Source: Siphonodentalium dalli (lineage: Eukaryota > Mollusca > Scaphopoda > Gadilida > Siphonodentaliidae). From it: a stretch of DNA of 64,000 bases. Positions 1 to 11,690 of this stretch are shown here, in pieces. The notes beneath the pieces were generated by a model. That model was not told the origin of the DNA and searched no databases. It saw nothing but the letters and a program-made list of their open reading frames with translations. The stretch spans positions 107,967,319-108,031,318 of the forward strand of contig CP136066.1 of assembly GCA_032622095.1 (NCBI GenBank). The letters run 5' to 3'. Made by a program: the position numbers and the translations under genes. Position 1 is the first letter of the stretch. The number at the start of each line of letters is the position of its first letter.

Positions 1-280
1 TGTGTTGCATATCGCTATAAATTTTCAAATTAGGGGTCATATGCGTGACTAGAGCCACGAGTAATTGCATGAACGATGTTTGCCAGATATGTGGAGGATA
101 TAGCTTCGGACAAATGATATATGTACAAAATCACTGCGTGTTATATAGATATCCGAGTATGATCTTATTATTCCCGCATAAAAATGTAGTAAGCATGGAT
201 TATATAATTAGATATGACATGTTTGTCCAGAACGATTCTGTTATCGAACAATGTGAATATCGATTAAATTTGCCCTTATA

Positions 281-400
281 AACCGAGTAATATCATTTTA
301 CGACATAAGTAATCCGAGTAATATCATTTTACGACATTACCTATCCGAGTAATATCAGTTATGGCATCACAAATCCGAGTAATATGGTTTTATGACATGA
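281..400. repeat. Short tandem repeat, ~31-bp unit, 4 copies
   Basis: Four consecutive copies of a unit containing CCGAGTAATATCA followed by a variable tail, spaced 31, 31 and 30 bases apart. Copies 3 and 4 have diverged. Upstream (1-280) I see nothing recognisable. Confidence 0.85.
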
Positions 401-517
401 TGTAAATACATACTTCACTGTTAAATAATATGTAGATGTCGACTATTGTGATGTAATTCATTTGAAAGCGTTTTCAGTTACTAAAATGCAATCTAATTAA
501 TAAATAGTATATTACTC

Positions 518-620
518 GGTTGGTTTGATACTAGGCCTGATATCAGCCCTAGGTAACCTCATATAAGCCTTCGACCTTCGGTTACCGAGGGCTGATAGCG
601 GGCATAATACCAAAACAACC
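518..620. repeat. Foldback hairpin, ~41-bp imperfect arms
   Basis: Arms 518-558 and 580-620 are inverted repeats with roughly 80% match around a 21-base loop. They share GGTTGKTTTGRTA at the outer end and TATCAGCCCT inside. This is MITE-like, but no flanking duplication could be fixed. Confidence 0.8.
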
Positions 621-1689
621 ATGAAATATCCTATAAATATTAGATACATGAGACATTGCCTAGGCAAAATAGCTAGACAAATTTACCAGGAAGTATACGT
701 GGCTAGAGGGTATTCGTTATGAATGTGGAGTTGTCCAAGAATTCCCCAACAGTACCGCCACCATGAACCCGACCTAAATGCACACGTTTGGGAAATTCAA
801 TTTGCACCCCTACCCTTTATGTTGGATACCTCAAGTTTTCCAATGTTGGCTAGATATCAAACTAACATTGCAATTGCGTCCGATATTTCTAACTGACATT
901 CTGTCAGGTAAGAAATGACCAACTATTGACGATTTTGACAGAAGTTGTTTATGGTGATACCCCCTACCCCAAACTCCCTTATCGTCGCGTGCTTGAGTAT
1001 ATATACAAATACTTACGCGTATATTGGAGACTCGTAGCGGTGATACTTTGGCGTACCCAGTAATGGACACAAGCACAAAGTACTTAAATAGTCTGCGGTT
1101 CGCATCGATAACATTTTGGTACTTAGCTGAAATGAAAATTAAAGTAATGGTAAACGTTCAGAAAATGCGTTCTACAAACAGCATGTTGCCATCTGTGGCC
1201 GTTTATCTACTCAGAAAACTATTGGCTAATAATGAGTATTCAGTAAAAAGTTGGACCCGTATATCATAAAAAAGTATTTGGTCATTGTTGTTTCAATGTG
1301 ACTTCCACGCGACCGATGTTCAACTTTGCGAATTCCCAGGTGTATGTGTTCAATCTCAATGATAAAATGTGTATGTATACAATATCAATGATATAATTAT
1401 GTCTATGTGTGCATAGGCCGGATTAACACTCACATGATAGCCTGAATCGCACCACGGTCCTGTTAGATTTCGAGTAACACGCGCTTACGTCATATTTTAG
1501 AACATCTGGTTTCTCACGGTCAAAATGGAAAATGTTGTATTCGTATTCCATACTCAACTGAAACAAAAAACAAGAAATACATCTGGATGCGGTATCCATA
1601 TCATTTTTTTCAAAAACAATTCATAAACAAACCTATATCTTCAAATTCGTTATTCGTTATAATTAAAACGTTTGTTCATGTACATATCA
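621..1689. other. No recognisable feature
   Basis: Short frames of about 80 codons on both strands overlap each other and show no domain. The only structure noted is a weak two-copy direct repeat near 1348-1405. Confidence 0.5.
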
Positions 1690-2114
1690 GAGACCTTTGC
1701 ATTTTTAACGACAACAGATAATTGTTACGTATAATCTGTATTTATTTATTTTTGGATGGTCCAAAAACCTTTTCGTAGAATTGACGACTAAGTCCGTTTG
1801 CATGTGAGACAATCGTGCTGGCAAATCACGGGTAAGGGTATTACGGGACTGCGTGTCGTGATAACAATTAAGGCCACATGGTGATCACAATTTATGGTCA
1901 TAATATCAAAGTCATCTCCCACGTTGAGGAGCCGAGTAACGATCGCGAACTTATTAATGTATCATGTATTTGTGAGTTTTGTTGGAAATCCGAATCTTAA
2001 TCGTAGCAACGTATTGAGATAAACGACAACGAATATAAAAAAGACACAAATTCTAGTGATGTAGTACCCTATTCGTAATAATTATCTGTTGTCCTTCAAA
2101 ATGCGAAAGGTCTC
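1690..2114. repeat. Inverted repeat with ~40-bp arms
   Basis: Arms 1690-1729 and 2074-2114 pair well (GAGACCTTTGCATTTTTAAC against its near-complement), enclosing ~345 bases of unrecognised sequence. Possibly a foldback MITE. Confidence 0.7.
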
Positions 2115-2350
2115 CATTGCTTTATTATGTCGGACAAGATACTGTTTGTTCAATTTGGCATACTTCTTCCAAAGTGATATTTCCTTCTTTTCAAAATAAA
2201 ACAATTTTCCTACCAAAATAAATATGTTGAACTAATACACCCACACCAGTGACTGAAAATGTGTAACTATTTCAGAGTTAAGTTTCTTTCATTTTTATAA
2301 GGAATCAACTCAATTAAGATCAATTTAATTTAGATTCGAGAATTCTGAAA

Positions 2351-2700
2351 GACTCGGCCATTTCCGTTTCGCTGAGGAAATAACCTCTTCCATAAATAGA
2401 AACCATTTTCGCGCAATGCTACAAAAACGGCTCTGGTAATAAGGCGATGACATTGACTCGTTGACGCATAGATGAGAATGGAGCAGAATGTATTCACCGC
2501 ATGCCAGTACCAGACTTATCATGTAGTAAATAGTTATAAATAGCAATAATTAGTTCAAGTTTAACAGAATAGTCTCCCAGCCAACATACACATTTACCGG
2601 CTGTATGCACATGGTTAATCATGTGATTGATATAGAAACCGGCAGATATGGTCTCTATTTATGGAAGAGGTTATTTCCTCAGTGCGGAAAAGGCCGAGTC
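2351..2700. repeat. Inverted repeat with ~53-bp arms
   Basis: Arms 2351-2404 and 2649-2700 are near-complementary and share GAGGAAATAACCTCTTCCAT. The two small frames on opposite strands that both begin MEEVISS are simply the two arms read in opposite directions, so neither is taken as a gene. Confidence 0.8.
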
Positions 2701-2728
2701 GTCGAGATGTATCTCCCTTTGAATTTAA

Positions 2729-3671
2729 ACAGTACCCAAAGTTAAGAAAAAGACATCCAGGTTACTATGAATGCCGTTCAGTGGCATCAATTATTTTGAT
2801 TTTCCAGCAATGTGGAATTGAGATTTATGTGAAAGTTGAAGAATTTGCCACTTCAGTGCCAGCTTAACTGTTGTCGCATTGTATTGACTGATATACTATA
2901 ACCACGCCCAACACATCGTTCTACTCAGTATATGGAATTTGAAACATATGTAAGTGAAACTTGTTATTGCGAACTCCCAGTAAATTGTTATAACTTTGTA
3001 TACTACTTCAGATGGCCCCTAAATATATCTGCCCTGTAGCGATGGTCCTATACTATAGTATAGAGATCCTGCCCCAATAAACTGGAGCCCTAATCGCATT
3101 TATTTGGTTATTGATAGAACCCCAACAGTAATTTTCACAGAGGTGAGCCTATTGTATAAACAATGTGGTTTAGTTTACATGGACTCACCGCGCATGATAT
3201 ATGCTATATATCTTCCTTTATTGATTGGATAATCCAACCGCGGCAATATATATCAGATCGAGACCGCATGTACCCTAGCCATTGAGCCTCAACCAGCATA
3301 AACCATTTACCTTATAAACTTATACTGGTATACATAACCTGGTGAATATGATTGCAAATGACCTAATACATTTATCCCAACCCCTTCTGTGCATTCGCGA
3401 AAATATGACCAATCTGAAACCACGTGATAGTTCATGTTCCAATATGGGTACACTAATAGACGTAGCGATGAGTTGTTCTAACATGCTGCTCTGTCCAGAG
3501 TTATCCAGTGTCTTTTGTTTCTGTCGATTTTAGAATCGCAAGCGGACAACGTCCTACCTTTTAAGTCTCCATCTATTTGTATATATTTCCTTACCTCAGT
3601 ATCCTCAACTGATGGATCAGAGAAATATAGCATACAGAAATGAAAACATTACACCTGTACAACAAAATATT
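2729..3671. other. No recognisable feature
   Basis: Non-coding in appearance. No frame shows a domain, and no copy of this stretch was seen elsewhere in the window. Confidence 0.5.
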
Positions 3672-3808
3672 AAAGATGCATAATCCGAATTAACGCTCCC
3701 AAATTACTATTTCCTTGGCTTCGAGGGTAAATAAATTCTGGTTCGAGTCGAGGAACCCACCCATCAAAGCTCAGAGTGATCAGATATCGATGTTTGAAAT
3801 CTATCATT
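3672..3808 (+). repeat. Dispersed repeat R1, copy 1
   Basis: Aligns in the same orientation with 29613-29750, about 80% by eye. Both share AAAGATGCATAATCCGAATT and GAGGAACCCACCCATCAAAG. Family unknown. Confidence 0.8.
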
Positions 3809-4674
3809 TTTCACCACCGATAATTTTAAGTGGCCCAGTAAACAGTCGACGAGAAGACGATGGACCAAATTGGGATTGAAGATGGATAACGCTAAAATCA
3901 ACTGGCTTTTTTGTGTTAGATAGTTGACAAACCGGCAAAATTTCGCTGAACAAAATTCTAATTTTAAATAACAGGTTTTGGGCAATTTTATGCTATAGTT
4001 GACTGTGGTTAGCATTAGTTTTGGGCAATTACTCGATACTTGATAACTGAAGCACCATTTAAAAAAAAAGGTTGTTGTTGTTGGAATCTGATGATATGGG
4101 GACCATCGACTCGGAATGAGTACCTTTAAGCGTGTCGTATTGTGCTGAAATGACGTTATGATTTTTTATAACTAAATGCTCGAACATTGAGGAGGTGATG
4201 TTGATCGTAACTACATTGTAAAAAATATATGTAACTACATAACGAAGCCGCTCTTTCGACCATTGCCAAACAATCGCCATGGCAACGATCGCCATCGATT
4301 GTAAAATCTGAAAACGACTTGCAAAATTCGTTGTATAAATACAACTTTTGACAAGGTCAGACAAAATTGTTTTTAACAAATCACCATTTATCGTCTTTTC
4401 AATTTCATAGTACTATGCCAAGAATAATGGACCACGATTAAAAATAAGCCAGTTCTCTCTAACCATTTAATTTCAAGTTTTGCGCCATCTGTCCTATATA
4501 TAAAATATGTATACGTACGTCGGGAACACTGATTCTCATCTGGATTGGAATGGGGACATTGAAGACAGACGGACCTGTCTCGTTCCATGCATGCTGAAAG
4601 TAAAATATCGCTGTTATTTTACCCGAATATTATTAACACTTTCATGACTGGAACTTCCTGAAATTCCTGAAAAC
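3809..4674. other. No recognisable feature
   Basis: Overlapping frames on the minus strand at 4059-4379 (106 and 62 codons, different frames) carry no motif I recognise. Confidence 0.45.
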
Positions 4675-4699
4675 TCTGTGCCAATGCATTCTTTTTATA

Positions 4700-4768
<69 letters not shown>
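4675..4768. repeat. (TA)n microsatellite abutting a hairpin-MITE fragment
   Basis: A nearly pure TA run occupies ~4701-4768. The bases just before it (GTGCCAATGCATTCT then TTTTATATACATATA) resemble the start of the double-hairpin element at 8472-8852, whose stem also runs into TATATAT. The microsatellite may have grown from a truncated copy. Confidence 0.75.
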
Positions 4769-4771
<3 letters not shown>

Positions 4772-4778
4772 ATATAGT

Positions 4779-4866
4779 GGTCAGTTGGGGTACCGATCGG
4801 TACCCCAACTGACCGCTTTTTGGTATGGCGGCAGTTGGGGTACCGAATTTCGGTACCCCAACTGCC
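4779..4866. repeat. Two adjacent perfect palindromes (36 and 37 bp)
   Basis: 4779-4814 is a perfect 36-bp palindrome with arm GGTCAGTTGGGGTACCGA. 4830-4866 is a 37-bp palindrome with arm GGCAGTTGGGGTACCGAA and a single central T. The shared core AGTTGGGGTACCGA thus occurs four times in alternating orientation within 88 bases. Confidence 0.95.
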
Positions 4867-5544
4867 AACAATGTTGCTGCTCTATTAATACCCAACCATT
4901 TTTGACAATTCATGTGTCGTTTTGTTCAGTGTGGTTCAGAGAACATGAAATAATAAAACAATAATCATGAATGTCCACCAAATTTGATATTTACGGCTCC
5001 GAAAAATGACGTTTTGGAGATTTGTATATTTCGCGACGTAAAAAAAATAACGTCGTTTTATTTTGTAGTGACGGTGTGCATTTCTTGTTTTTTGCAATCG
5101 CTGTATTCGTGGTGGAATTATAAACCCGCTAAATGAAATTGTTTTCTGTATTTTTCAAAGAAAAGAGCTATAATGAAATATACAAGTTAGCCCTTCAATT
5201 TTTTGACAAGGCAACTTTCGCTTAAAGTTCAAGGTCGGTGTGCAGTTAAGTTCAAAGCGAGTATCTTTGAGCACCTGCCGGTATGACATTCTTCAAGTTC
5301 GATGATTTCATTTTCAGCGAAATTCAATGTCGTCTAGCTTGTTCTGAATGTTCAACATGTTTGCCTTTCTGGTCTTATTTGGCTTTGAATGTCAGCGATC
5401 ATGGATGAAAATATACATGTAATCAAGGTCTCGATTCGCGGATGAAGTGAGATATTCTACAGCTCGAGATAATCGCGTTGTGACCATTGTGAAAATTTTT
5501 ACGGCTCGCCTATTTTCGCGTATTGGGAATTCGTAGGTCAACAT
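4867..5544. other. No recognisable feature
   Basis: Unique-looking AT-rich sequence; no supported frame. Confidence 0.45.
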
Positions 5545-5610
5545 GACCGCTTTCGCAGATTGCTGCTTCCAGAAGGATACGCACTACGTTCATGACCGAA
5601 CTAGGGAATT
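5545..5610 (+). repeat. Dispersed repeat R2, copy 1
   Basis: Aligns with 59986-60085. Both share CTTTCGCAGATTGC and TTCATGAC(C/T)GAACTAG. The 60-kb copy holds ~34 extra bases that invert the first part, creating a hairpin there. Confidence 0.75.
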
Positions 5611-6190
5611 CGGTGCGAGAACTTTGATGTTGGTTCAGTTTGCTTCAAAGTTCCTGGCCTTCTTCTTTAACGCAACGCATGATTTCGGTTCAATGGACGA
5701 TCACAGAATGTGATTGTGAAAGATGTTTCCCAGTGCATGGATAATCTAGGCTTGGACTTGGAAGAAATCTGGTTGAGAATTTCACAGGTATTTAATAATT
5801 TACCCGTTATTTGCATCATAAATTAATAATTGATAATTTGATATACTAGTATAATTAATTTAATAATATTTGTTTAGATCTAATCTTATTATAATATTAA
5901 TATAATAATATGAATCGATGAATCATTAAAGTTTGCATGAAATCCCGACACATGGACTTCTGCCGTCACTTCACTTATCTTCAGTTCAGTCCCACTCACA
6001 CTCTCAGTCTCAGTCTCACTCACTGGCTCAGTCACTGTCAGTGTCACTGTCAGTGCAGCCAGGGCTCAAATGCTGAATCAAGTTAGTCATAAAGCATTGA
6101 AAATTTAAAACAATCATTAATTACATGTACAAGAATTGATTTGACCAGTGATTCTCATCGATTCTTAAGGCCTACAAATTACAATGTTGC
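5611..6190. other. Unrecognised sequence with CAGT/CACT simple repeat
   Basis: No gene seen. 5990-6058 is a low-complexity run of CAGT, CACT and CTCAGT words. Confidence 0.55.
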
Positions 6191-7493
6191 TAAGGCCAAA
6201 AAAAATTGAATGCTTGTTTCCCGTAACGAACCCAAAAAATAGGGGCGGGCGGTAGGCTTTTCATTTTATTTAATTTTTTCATTTTATTTTTTATGGTCTC
6301 GTGTGGGCCATGCCTAACCACCAGGTCAGGCACATGTGCCAAATGAGCTAAATAGCTCATTTGAGCTCATGTAGCTATTGAAATTCAGCTACATTTTTAA
6401 TGTGTTTTCAGGCTGTCCCTTCAGTTCAACGCCTCACTCGAAATATCGACACAAGATTTTAATTGTACTGATCAACATAACATTGAGCTTCACAAAAATA
6501 CCTTCCGCTCATCTACTCACAACAATCTTGATATATTTTAAGTAACATTTGCTTAATAAGGATTTACCCATATGTTTTCGTAAAAATTCGGAAGAGAAAA
6601 TAGTTTTTAGTTGACTTTTCATTTGGTAAATTTTGCCGTGTCAGCTGCATCACGCCATTTTTTTTTATCTTATTCCAAGCTAAAATGAAACAAACATTTT
6701 TGATTGGCTCTTCAAAACGGTCTCTCGCTATGTTTTTATAAGTAGGATTCCAATTGAATTTCACCGGTTAGAACGTATGGAAAGCCACGTGCTTAACCAT
6801 AACGACAAAATAGAAAACATAGTAAACGTCTAAACGATGCGTAAAATTATACAGTAGAATACGAATGTATTGACCGCTCGTGCTTCTGACTTCTTCCTCT
6901 CCTAATGGGAGTCCAGTCACATTGAATCAATTAATAATAATGTTTTTTCAGAGATGTTTTTACGTCCTCATTGGGACCTGCACAATGGGCATAGGTATCA
7001 ATGGCCCTAAGGGCTGCCCCATAATATCCCAATTATATTGGAGTCTGGAGACCGACAAACAATATCCCGCCGCACCATGTGCGACCGCCATCGTTGAAAA
7101 GAACTTGTTCGAATTTCGGTTTGAATCAACCTCCTCGATGAACATCCATGTTATAAATACACAAACACGTGCTTCTGGTCAGCGAAGAGGAATGATAACT
7201 CGTCATCTTCCGGTATAGCGTCCAGTCGTAATTTGACTTTCCGTTTGAAGAGTGACGATGTGGCTTTGCGAAAAATATATAAATATATCAAAGATATCAT
7301 TTACTAGTATCTCACGAGATGAATCATCTGGATAAAATGGAACCATGCGTACATAGTTTGGTTAACAGTGCGGTCGGTCGGTTTATAGATTGATTTTTTT
7401 AATTTAAAACCAATAAAATGAACTTGGGTCGGGGGGTTTTGAAGACGGTCGGTCGGGTTACGGGAAACACGCATTCAATTTGTTTTGGCCTAA
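6191..7493. mobile_element. Non-autonomous DNA transposon, TIR family T, copy A
   Basis: Ends are inverted: TAAGGCCAAAAAAAATTGAA at the left, and the complement of ATTCAATTTGTTTTGGCCTAA at the right. The next bases also pair (TTTCCCGTAAC against GTTACGGGAAAC). Related termini flank 56846-58102 and 58761-59141. The ~1.3-kb interior has frames up to 112 codons (6880-7218) without any transposase motif, so it is probably non-autonomous or dead. The superfamily is not assigned because no clear target duplication is visible. Confidence 0.75.
6338..6361. repeat. Short palindrome
   Basis: CAAATGAGCT and AGCTCATTTG flank four central bases inside element A. Confidence 0.8.
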
Positions 7494-7599
7494 TGGGATC
7501 ATTATCACGTTTATCGTGCATAGATCATAGATACACACCCTGGGCATTCCTGTATACATAAATGCACACCACTCTCAAATAATAATTAATAATGAAAGT

Positions 7600-7699
7600 N
7601 NNNNNNNNNNNNNNNNNNNNNNNNNNNNNNNNNNNNNNNNNNNNNNNNNNNNNNNNNNNNNNNNNNNNNNNNNNNNNNNNNNNNNNNNNNNNNNNNNNN
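7600..7699. other. Assembly gap of exactly 100 N
   Basis: One hundred N bases, the usual placeholder for a gap of unknown size. Frames spanning it are meaningless. The right flank begins inside a MITE-alpha copy, so a repeat probably caused the break. Confidence 0.99.
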
Positions 7700-8046
7700 C
7701 TGACATTTGCAGAATCAAGCCCCCAGATGGTGAATTTAGTGACGCTATACCACACAGCAGGCTGGCGGCACCAAATTCAGCCTCTGGGGATCTCATTCTG
7801 CTTAGGTCTCATCTTCTGGGAAGTATCTATAGTCTAAAATTAACATTGTATTTAGTTACTTTTTCCTTTTGTTGAGACTCTATATCCCCTAATTTGCAGA
7901 ACTTATAGATAAAGTGCATAATCAAGGTGACTAATGGGTGAACATCACTAACTTCCTAACTTCAACTGGGGAACTTCAGTCTAATCCTAGGTCTCCCATA
8001 GCAGTTGAGGCCTAAGCAGAATAAGGACCCCAGAGGGTGACTTGAT
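7700..8046 (+). mobile_element. MITE-alpha, left end lost in the gap
   Basis: Carries the family signature: a hairpin around CCCCAGATGGTGAATTTAG with its inverted partner, ATTCTGCTTAGG..CTCATCTTC, and a second hairpin side near 8015-8040. Its order matches the complete copy at 19644-20086 with the interior inverted. The left terminus falls in the N gap and the right hairpin is truncated. Confidence 0.8.
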
Positions 8047-8467
8047 TGACAAAAACAACAACAGGTCTTGACTTTTTGCAATAAAATTATTATGGGAAGG
8101 AATATAATCAAGAGTTTCATATTTATCTGTTAAGGTGGGCTCATCTGGCGATATCCAGTTTGTTTGGGGACTTGCAGAAAATAACATGCACTGTGCACCA
8201 ACTTATAGTCGTGGGTCAAATTGTTCCCAATAGAGGCTTTCTGGTGCATTACAAGGTTCATGTCGATAATTTGTAGCACTTTTGATTTGAATTTGTTGCC
8301 AATACATTCCACTTCCCTAATGTGAACAGAAACCGAATTGCACTGAGAGGCTTACAGTTTGTTAGAACACTGAAAGATCTCAATTGTGTGACAGGCTTGT
8401 GTAAGATGAATTTATGGATTTATAGATAGGCTGGGATAAAAGTAGTTACCAGTTCTCAGGCAGCCTA
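8047..8467. other. No recognisable feature
   Basis: Only short uninformative frames. Nothing repeated elsewhere was noticed. Confidence 0.4.
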
Positions 8468-8471
8468 TTAA

Positions 8472-8852
8472 TGCTTTACCCAACAGAAGGGCCCTGTGCC
8501 AATGCATTCTCTTATATATGCGAGTCGACCATAGGTCGCCTCGCATATATAAGAGAATGCATTGGCTTAACACATTAAAAATTATAAAATTGTTAAAGAA
8601 TGTAAGAAAAAATGGTAAAAAAAGATTTTTTTTAGGCCAATGCATTCTCTTATATATGCGAGGCGACCTATGGTCGACTCGCATATATAAGAGAATGCAT
8701 TGGCACAGGGCTAACTGTAACTATCACAATGTGGTCAAGGAGCCGGTTCCAATGATATCCATATTTGTATGGTTCTATTGAGACAGACCGAAGATATTTT
8801 AGGCTGTTGAAGCTTTATTTGGCCGGTTTTGGCCGGTTTGTTGGGTAAAGGG
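8472..8852. mobile_element. piggyBac-like double-hairpin MITE (PB1), copy 1
   Basis: Flanked by TTAA on both sides (8468-8471, 8853-8856). Its ends are inverted, ..CTTTACCCAACA and TGTTGGGTAAAGGG. TTAA duplication with CCC-starting termini is the hallmark of piggyBac-type elements. Inside are two large hairpins, 8499-8566 and 8636-8704, which are themselves inverted copies of each other with stem GCCAATGCATTCTCTTATAT. There is no transposase. A second copy lies at 58275-58595. Confidence 0.85.
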
Positions 8853-8955
8853 TTAATGCTTTGATTAGTGAACAAGGATGTGGCAAGAGGGTACTCTTCG
8901 TTGGGGGTGTCCAACTTGAAGTTTCCAATTGTTGACAATTTTGACCAAGAAGGTT

Positions 8956-8983
8956 GGGGGGGGGGGGGGGGGGGGGGGGGGGG
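8956..8983. repeat. Poly-G run (28 bases)
   Basis: Uninterrupted G tract; length in the assembly is probably unreliable. Confidence 0.95.
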
Positions 8984-9014
8984 TACTGAGACATTTAAAA
9001 AAAACCAACAACAC

Positions 9015-9590
9015 TAGTTCTTAGTCCTTAAGAATTTTGACTACCAGTATGCAGTGTTGAAATTTGCACCCAGGTTACATAAATCATTTATATCATTGAT
9101 GAGTACTGAGTAGTTCCCTTAGGAGATGTTCAGATGATATAAGTTTGTTGAACTTATTAACTGAACATTTCCCACCAATGAATATGAATCATTCTGTTGT
9201 TGTATTATCTGTTTTTCTGTCTGTCTTCTGCTTTTATTACCTGAACATCCCTCCAAATGAATAATAGACAATTCCAGTATAGACTTTTATAACTAAATGG
9301 GAGAATCCATTTAGTATAGAAAGGGTTAATGCACACTTGGTTTATCATTTAGATGTTAAAGGATGAACATTGTAATGCTTGGAACAGCCAGTTACATGTG
9401 AATTATGCCTAAGTATACAACCATAATGCATAATGATTTACTGACAGGTACGGTAGCTCTTAATCCATCAGAACATTGACTACTGTTATGCAGTGTTGGG
9501 ACTAATTGCACCTAGAGGTTAGATGAACATTGTAATGCTTGGAACAGCTAGTTAAATGATGAATTATGCCTGAGTATACAAACAATTAAA
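9015..9590 (+). repeat. ~160-bp direct repeat interrupted by a MITE
   Basis: GAACATTGTAATGCTTGGAA occurs near 9364 and 9525 (spacing 161), with matching downstream sequence. The preceding TATGCAGTGTTG segment also recurs near 9049 and 9490. The first copy appears split by the PB2 element at 9095-9325. Confidence 0.7.
9095..9325 (+). mobile_element. piggyBac-like MITE PB2, copy a (left end truncated)
   Basis: Ends with TAGTATAGAAAGGG followed by TTAA (9326-9329). Contains the family's internal hairpin region (GTTGAACTTATTA) and ACTTTTATAACTAAATGG. The left end lacks the TTAACCCTTT terminus present in other copies. Confidence 0.7.
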
Positions 9591-9619
9591 AAATGTTCCC
9601 CATGGCATTCACAATTATA

Positions 9620-9752
9620 CAGTGATGCCCTAAATAATCAACTCCTTAACCACAGCAGAATTATGGGTAACTTTTCAGGATTTCGACTAAATCCTGAAAA
9701 ATTACCCATAATTCTGCTATGGTTAAGGCGTCAATTATTTAGGGCATTAATG
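9620..9752. mobile_element. TA-flanked hairpin MITE (M1), copy 1
   Basis: A near-complete 133-bp foldback between TA dinucleotides. Termini CAGTGATGCCCTAAATAAT and ATTATTTAGGGCATTAATG are complementary, and the centre pairs through TTATGGGTAACTTTTCAGGA. TA target and CAGT ends fit a Tc1/mariner-type MITE. Copy 2 is at 13381-13508. Confidence 0.8.
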
Positions 9753-9923
9753 TATGCAATTTTGTTTGAGAATGTAAGAATTGGAAAAAGTTGGAATAAA
9801 AATCAAAATAACCCTTTTGTTACTACATCTAAATGGATTATTCCATTCACTTACAAAAGCTTTACAGTTTGGGATATCATTCTGTCACTCAGAGGATAAT
9901 TTTACATTCAGAGCTCTCATTAA

Positions 9924-10170
9924 CCCTTTATTTACTAAATGGATTCTCCCATTCAGTTATAAAAGTATACATTGAAATAGTCTATTATTTATCTGAAGGG
10001 TTGTTCAGGAAATATAAGCAGACAACAGAAAGACGAAATGATAATATAAGTGCAGAAGCATTCCAATTCCATTGGTGGGAAATGTTCAGGTAATAAGTTC
10101 AACAAATGGCCGTTTGTTGAACTTATTATCTGTGCATTTCCTAGGGAATGAGAATTTAGCAAAGAAAGTG
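9924..10170 (-). mobile_element. piggyBac-like MITE PB2, copy b
   Basis: TTAA on both sides (9920-9923, 10171-10174). Starts CCCTTTATTTACTAAATGG and ends with the complementary AGCAAAGAAAGTG. It carries the internal hairpin around AGTTCAACAAATGGCC. Confidence 0.8.
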
Positions 10171-10634
10171 TTAAATATTCAATCTACATGTACATGTATG
10201 TACTATTTTAAGTATGTCTACCCTGAAGTGCTTTCCATGCCTCGAATGGTCATTTATTGGAATACCAACCATTCCAGGCATTCAAGACGAAATGAAACCA
10301 CAAATATATATATGTCAGTCTATTTCGATCAAGGAAATGAGAAAAATCAAATAATTTCTAGGTTAGAAGTTAACCTTGGAAGAGATAGCAATAATATAGA
10401 CTCTCAAATCAATAAATGGATATTAATCAAATAAATATAGGACTTTTACTACTAAATTACCATAAATATCTCTGTATGTCGCACAATAAAAATAGATACA
10501 GAACTCACATTCTACAAAGTATTCACGCTGTTCACAATAAGTTACAAGTACCTGTCAGATACGAGACAGACTTCAGGTTTTCCGGAAAAATAAGACGACG
10601 ACAGATATTAAAAGTGAAGAAGGGGTTCTATTAA

Positions 10635-10943
10635 CTGAATGGAAATGTTCAGATAATAAGTTCAAAAAACGACATATGGTCTTTTGTTGAACTTTAATAT
10701 TATCTGAACATTTCATAACTACCATAAATGGTTTCTTCCACACAGTTGTAAAAGTATATATTCTATCATTAATCATTTGGAGGGGTGTTCATGAAAAATT
10801 AGCAGACGAAAAGATGATTCAAGTGCAGAAGGATTCCTACTCATTGGTGGGAAATGTTCACATAATAAGTTCAACAAATGGCCCGTTTGTTGAACTTATT
10901 ATCTAGGGAACTACTCGTCAATGAGTATTTAGTAAAGAAAGGA
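10635..10943 (-). mobile_element. piggyBac-like MITE PB2, copy c
   Basis: Between TTAA at 10631 and 10944. The right end TATTTAGTAAAGAAAGG matches the family. It has one more hairpin segment than copies b and d, so it may be two fused copies. Its right part is an inverted near-copy of 11453-11690. Confidence 0.7.
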
Positions 10944-11176
10944 TTAAAATAGAGACAACGTCAATGATTTTTAGGCTTTATGTTATGCACAATAGAGCAG
11001 AAAATTGTGATGAATCATTGATGTTTCACTTCTACCATAGACTACCAAGGTTTGTTCGATCCTACTAGTAATTGGGAAAGAGCCCCCAGGGTGCCTGTCA
11101 GTCCAGGGTCATGGCGCTATATACGGTATCTGAAATGGGTTATTGGGTCTAAAAAGCTTAGGTGAAAACTGGCATA

Positions 11177-11192
11177 GTGATATGCATATCAC
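11177..11192. repeat. 16-bp perfect palindrome
   Basis: GTGATATGCATATCAC. The surrounding stretch 10950-11448 holds nothing else that I recognise. Confidence 0.8.
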
Positions 11193-11452
11193 AACGATCA
11201 CGGGTCAAGACATATCACTTTAAATTTTTTTTTTAACATTTTCACATTGGAAGCCTATGTATTTTCTAGTTGCACAAAATATATAGGGTACCAATTAATA
11301 ACATGAGTATTTAATATGAATACATGTACATTTATAATTTTATATAAATAATTATTTCATGAAATGTTTTTTTTCAAATACATGTGTTGCATCATGTGAC
11401 CTGTCATGAAATTATTTTCCTTTAATTCCAGAAGGTTAATAGATGTATTTAA

Positions 11453-11690
11453 CCCTTTCTATACTAAATACTCATCGACGAGTAGTTCCCTAGATAATAA
11501 GTTCAACAAACGAGCCATTTGTTGAACTTTTATTATGTGAACATTTCCCACCAATGAGTAGGAATCCTCCTGCACTTGAATCATCTTTTCGTCTGTTAAT
11601 TTTTCATGAACACCCCTCCAAATGATTAATGATAGAATATATACTTTTATAACTGGGTGGAAGAAACCATTTAAGGTAGTAAAGAAAGGG
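11453..11690 (+). mobile_element. piggyBac-like MITE PB2, copy d (complete, 238 bp)
   Basis: Precise TTAA flanks (11449-11452, 11691-11694), inverted ends CCCTTTCTATACTAAA and TAGTAAAGAAAGGG, and an internal hairpin near 11492-11520. This is the best reference copy of the family here. Confidence 0.88.

Noticed and set aside
281-400. CRISPR-like regular repeats
   Set aside because: 31-bp units are contiguous, diverged, without unique spacers, and the genome is eukaryotic.
6880-7218. 112-codon frame inside element A as a transposase piece
   Set aside because: No catalytic or DNA-binding pattern recognisable; an overlapping minus frame is also open.
7525-7837. Frames spanning the N gap
   Set aside because: Open only because N positions contain no stops.
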